Part shown: positions 1-5,724 of the stretch, piece after piece
Position numbering within the stretch: the stretch's first letter is position 1
Layout of the letters: each line of letters opens with the position of its first letter
Origin: Thioalkalivibrio sp.
GTDB lineage: Bacteria; Pseudomonadota; Gammaproteobacteria; Ectothiorhodospirales; Ectothiorhodospiraceae
Length of the DNA stretch: 5,724 nt
Assembly (NCBI GenBank): GCA_007136145.1
Contig: SLHN01000233.1
Span: 1-5,724, forward strand
Reading direction: 5' to 3'
Position numbers and translations under genes: made by a program
The notes under the pieces: generated by a model
What the model was told of the DNA's origin: nothing
The model's database searches: none
The model's input: only the letters and a program-made list of their open reading frames with translations

Positions 1-2050
1 CGACCACCTTGTTGTAGCGCTCGCCGGAAGTCACCACACCCGATGCGTACTGGTTCTGGATATCGAGAATTTCCTTCTCGGCACGCTCGAGAATTTCCTT
101 CTTCTCTGGCGGCACCTGCAAGTCATCGAGGCCAATCGACACGCCGGCGCGGGTCGAATAGGCAAAGCCGGTGTACATCAGCTTGTCGGCAAAGACCACG
201 GTGTGCTTGAGTCCGAGCTGGCGATAGCATTCGTCGATCAGCTTCGAAATCTGCTTTTTCTTTAGCACCTGGTTGAAAAGTTCGAAGGCCATACCGCGCG
301 GCACGATGTCCCACAGCAGGGCGCGCCCGACGGTGGTTTCGTAGCGATTGATGTGCTCCTGCAGCTCACCGTCCTCATCGGCGCGATATTCGCGGATACG
401 GGTGGTGATCGCGGCCTGCAGGTCAACCTGGTGGTTGGCATAGGCGCGCTGCACTTCGGCAACGCCGGAGAAGTACATGCCTTCACCTCTGGCGCCAGGC
501 AGCGACCGGGTCATGTAGTACAGGCCCAGGACCACGTCCTGAGTCGGCACAATGATCGGCTCGCCGTTGGCTGGCGACAGAATGTTGTTTGACGACATCA
601 TCAGGGCGCGCGCTTCCAGCTGGGCTTCCAGGCTCAACGGAACGTGCACGGCCATCTGGTCGCCATCAAAGTCAGCGTTGAAAGCGGTACAGACCAACGG
701 GTGAAGCTGAATGGCCTTGCCTTCAATCAGAACCGGTTCAAAAGCCTGGATACCCAGGCGGTGCAGGGTCGGTGCGCGGTTAAGAAGCACCGGATGCTCG
801 CGAATGACTTCCTCGAGAATATCCCAGACCTCGGCTTCTTCGCGCTCGACCAGCTTCTTGGCCGCCTTGATCGTCATTGCCAGACCGCGACGCTGCAGCT
901 TGGAGAAGATGAACGGCTTGAACAGCTCCAGGGCCATTTTCTTCGGCAGGCCGCACTCGTGCAGCTTCAGGGTCGGGCCGACCACGATCACTGAACGACC
1001 GGAGTAGTCGACGCGCTTGCCGAGCAGGTTTTGGCGGAATCGACCCTGCTTGCCCTTGATCATGTCAGCCAGCGACTTCAGCGGGCGCTTGTTGGTGCCA
1101 GTAATGGCACGGCCGCGTCGACCGTTGTCGAGCAGTGCATCGACCGATTCCTGCAGCATGCGCTTTTCGTTGCGCACGATGATGTCCGGCGCGTTCAGGT
1201 CAAGCAGGCGGCGCAGGCGATTGTTGCGGTTGATGACGCGACGGTACAGATCGTTCAGATCCGAGGTTGCAAAACGACCGCCGTCCAGCGGCACCAGAGG
1301 ACGCAGGTCTGGCGGCAGTACCGGCAGCACGGTAAGGATCATGTACTCGGGCCGGTTACCCGACTCGATAAACGCCTCCATCAGCTTGATCCGCTTGGTC
1401 AGACGCTTGATCTTGGTTTCGGAGTTGGTCGCCGCGATGTCTTCGCGCAGCTTAGCCAGTTCGGTGGCCAGCTCGATATTCTTGAGCAGGTCGAACACCG
1501 CCTCGGCGCCCATCTTGGCTTCGAACTCGTCGCCGTATTCTTCGACCGCCTCGTAGTACTGCTCGTCGGTCAGCAGCTGACCGCGCTCCAACGGGGTCAT
1601 GCCCGGGTCGAGGACCAGGTAGGATTCGAAGTACAGGATACGCTCGATGTCGCGCAGGGTCATATCCAGCATCAGGCCGATGCGGCTGGGCAGCGACTTC
1701 AAAAACCAGATGTGGGCAACCGGCGAGGCCAGGTCGATATGACCCATGCGCTCGCGGCGAACCTTGGTCAGGGTCACTTCGGTACCGCACTTCTCGCACT
1801 TCACACCACGGTGCTTCATGCGCTTGTACTTGCCGCACAGACATTCGTAATCCTTGACCGGGCCGAAAATAGCGGCACAGAACAGGCCTTCACGCTCCGG
1901 CTTGAAGGTGCGATAGTTGATCGTTTCCGGCTTCTTGACTTCACCGAAAGACCAGGAGCGAATCAGCTCGGGCGGCGCTAAGCCGATGCGAATGGCGTCA
2001 AAATCAGTAATCTGGTTTTGGCGCTTGTAGAGATTGAACAGGTCGCGCAT
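1..2050 (-). CDS. rpoC: DNA-directed RNA polymerase subunit beta', 3'-truncated by window edge
   Basis: Beta' subunit of core RNA polymerase, carrying the catalytic magnesium site and the mobile clamp. The window holds the start and 683 complete codons, about half of the usual 1400 or so residues. Bridge helix, trigger loop and C-terminus lie outside. The ATG at 2048-2050 is chosen because a perfect AGGAGG sits 9 bases upstream and the protein begins MRDLFNLYKR, collinear with E. coli MKDLLKFLK. Numbering is identical to E. coli throughout. Visible are zinc ligands C70, C72, C85 and C88; the clamp-helix coiled coil around 264-309 that binds sigma region 2, with R275, R293 and E295; R346 and R352 in GKRVDYSGR; the NADFDGD magnesium motif (D460, D462, D464); and ppGpp-contact residues R417, K615, D622, Y626, N680 and K681. 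R362 of the first ppGpp site is Lys here. Residues 515-600 diverge most from E. coli. No internal stop or frameshift is seen. Confidence 0.99.
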   Translation of the reverse strand, partial: MRDLFNLYKRQNQITDFDAIRIGLAPPELIRSWSFGEVKKPETINYRTFKPEREGLFCAAIFGPVKDYECLCGKYKRMKHRGVKCEKCGTEVTLTKVRRERMGHIDLASPVAHIWFLKSLPSRIGLMLDMTLRDIERILYFESYLVLDPGMTPLERGQLLTDEQYYEAVEEYGDEFEAKMGAEAVFDLLKNIELATELAKLREDIAATNSETKIKRLTKRIKLMEAFIESGNRPEYMILTVLPVLPPDLRPLVPLDGGRFATSDLNDLYRRVINRNNRLRRLLDLNAPDIIVRNEKRMLQESVDALLDNGRRGRAITGTNKRPLKSLADMIKGKQGRFRQNLLGKRVDYSGRSVIVVGPTLKLHECGLPKKMALELFKPFIFSKLQRRGLAMTIKAAKKLVEREEAEVWDILEEVIREHPVLLNRAPTLHRLGIQAFEPVLIEGKAIQLHPLVCTAFNADFDGDQMAVHVPLSLEAQLEARALMMSSNNILSPANGEPIIVPTQDVVLGLYYMTRSLPGARGEGMYFSGVAEVQRAYANHQVDLQAAITTRIREYRADEDGELQEHINRYETTVGRALLWDIVPRGMAFELFNQVLKKKQISKLIDECYRQLGLKHTVVFADKLMYTGFAYSTRAGVSIGLDDLQVPPEKKEILERAEKEILDIQNQYASGVVTSGERYNKVV
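659..679 (-). other. rpoC: Catalytic magnesium motif NADFDGD of beta'
   Basis: Codons 458-464 of rpoC encode NADFDGD. The three aspartates D460, D462 and D464 hold the active-site Mg2+ in all multisubunit RNA polymerases. Their numbers equal those of E. coli, showing there is no net insertion or deletion in the first 464 residues. Confidence 0.98.
1787..1843 (-). other. rpoC: Beta' N-terminal zinc ribbon
   Basis: Codons 70-88 contain the four zinc ligands as CLC (C70, C72) and CEKC (C85, C88), with basic residues between them (GKYKRMKHRG). In the family this ribbon lies at the base of the clamp near the RNA exit channel. All four cysteines are present. Confidence 0.96.
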
Positions 2051-2069
2051 TTGCTAACTCCTCCTGAAC
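2051..2069 (-). promoter_or_regulatory. rpoB-rpoC intergenic spacer with rpoC Shine-Dalgarno
   Basis: The 19 bases between the rpoB TGA and the rpoC ATG read GTTCAGGAGGAGTTAGCAA on the minus strand. A perfect AGGAGG lies at 2060-2065, leaving a 9-base spacer to the ATG; a second, overlapping AGGAG at 2058-2062 gives a slightly closer pairing register. The gap is too short for a promoter or terminator, so rpoC must be read from upstream of rpoB. Ribosomes ending rpoB would cover this site, which suggests (inference) translational coupling that balances beta and beta' output. Confidence 0.95.

Positions 2070-5724
<3,655 letters not shown>

Noticed and set aside
1031..1981. A 316-codon plus-strand open frame antisense to rpoC
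   Set aside because: Same codon-aligned register. It ends exactly where rpoC uses a rare TTA Leu codon (residue 24, at 1979-1981), which shows its length is set by rpoC codon choice. The shorter plus-strand frames at 353-592 and 644-994 are also antisense to conserved rpoC codons and carry no recognisable domain.

Overview
The window is the middle of an rpoB-rpoC operon, with both genes on the minus strand. The right-hand two thirds (2070-5724) encode the RNA polymerase beta subunit, whose 5' end lies beyond the window. The left-hand third (1-2050) encodes the first 683 residues of beta', whose 3' end is cut off. Only 19 bases separate the genes, and they hold a strong ribosome binding site for rpoC. 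Every base is therefore coding or part of this junction; no gene-free stretch exceeds 19 bases. I see no RNA gene, mobile element, CRISPR array, recombination site, promoter or terminator.

The organism is a gammaproteobacterium. Beta' aligns residue for residue with E. coli RpoC from 1 to 683 without net gaps. Beta carries the proteobacterial lobe insertion and is about 13 residues longer than E. coli beta in the second variable region, as I recall for Pseudomonas- and Xanthomonas-type proteins. Several beta' stretches (for example CTAFNADFDGD and LDMTLRDIERILYFE) recall Xanthomonadales or Chromatiales. That finer placement is from memory and is tentative. The DNA is fairly GC-rich, with G/C favoured at third codon positions.

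The two products form the two halves of the core polymerase cleft. Beta supplies the rifampicin pocket, fork loop, flap and the active-site lysines. Beta' supplies the zinc ribbon, the clamp helices that bind sigma, and the aspartate triad that holds the catalytic magnesium. Landmark residues checked by codon position are intact in both genes, and no in-frame stop or frameshift was found, so both look functional. The sequence does not reveal an undescribed system. The observations offered are modest residue-level and layout points. The long plus-strand open frames are explained as antisense shadows.
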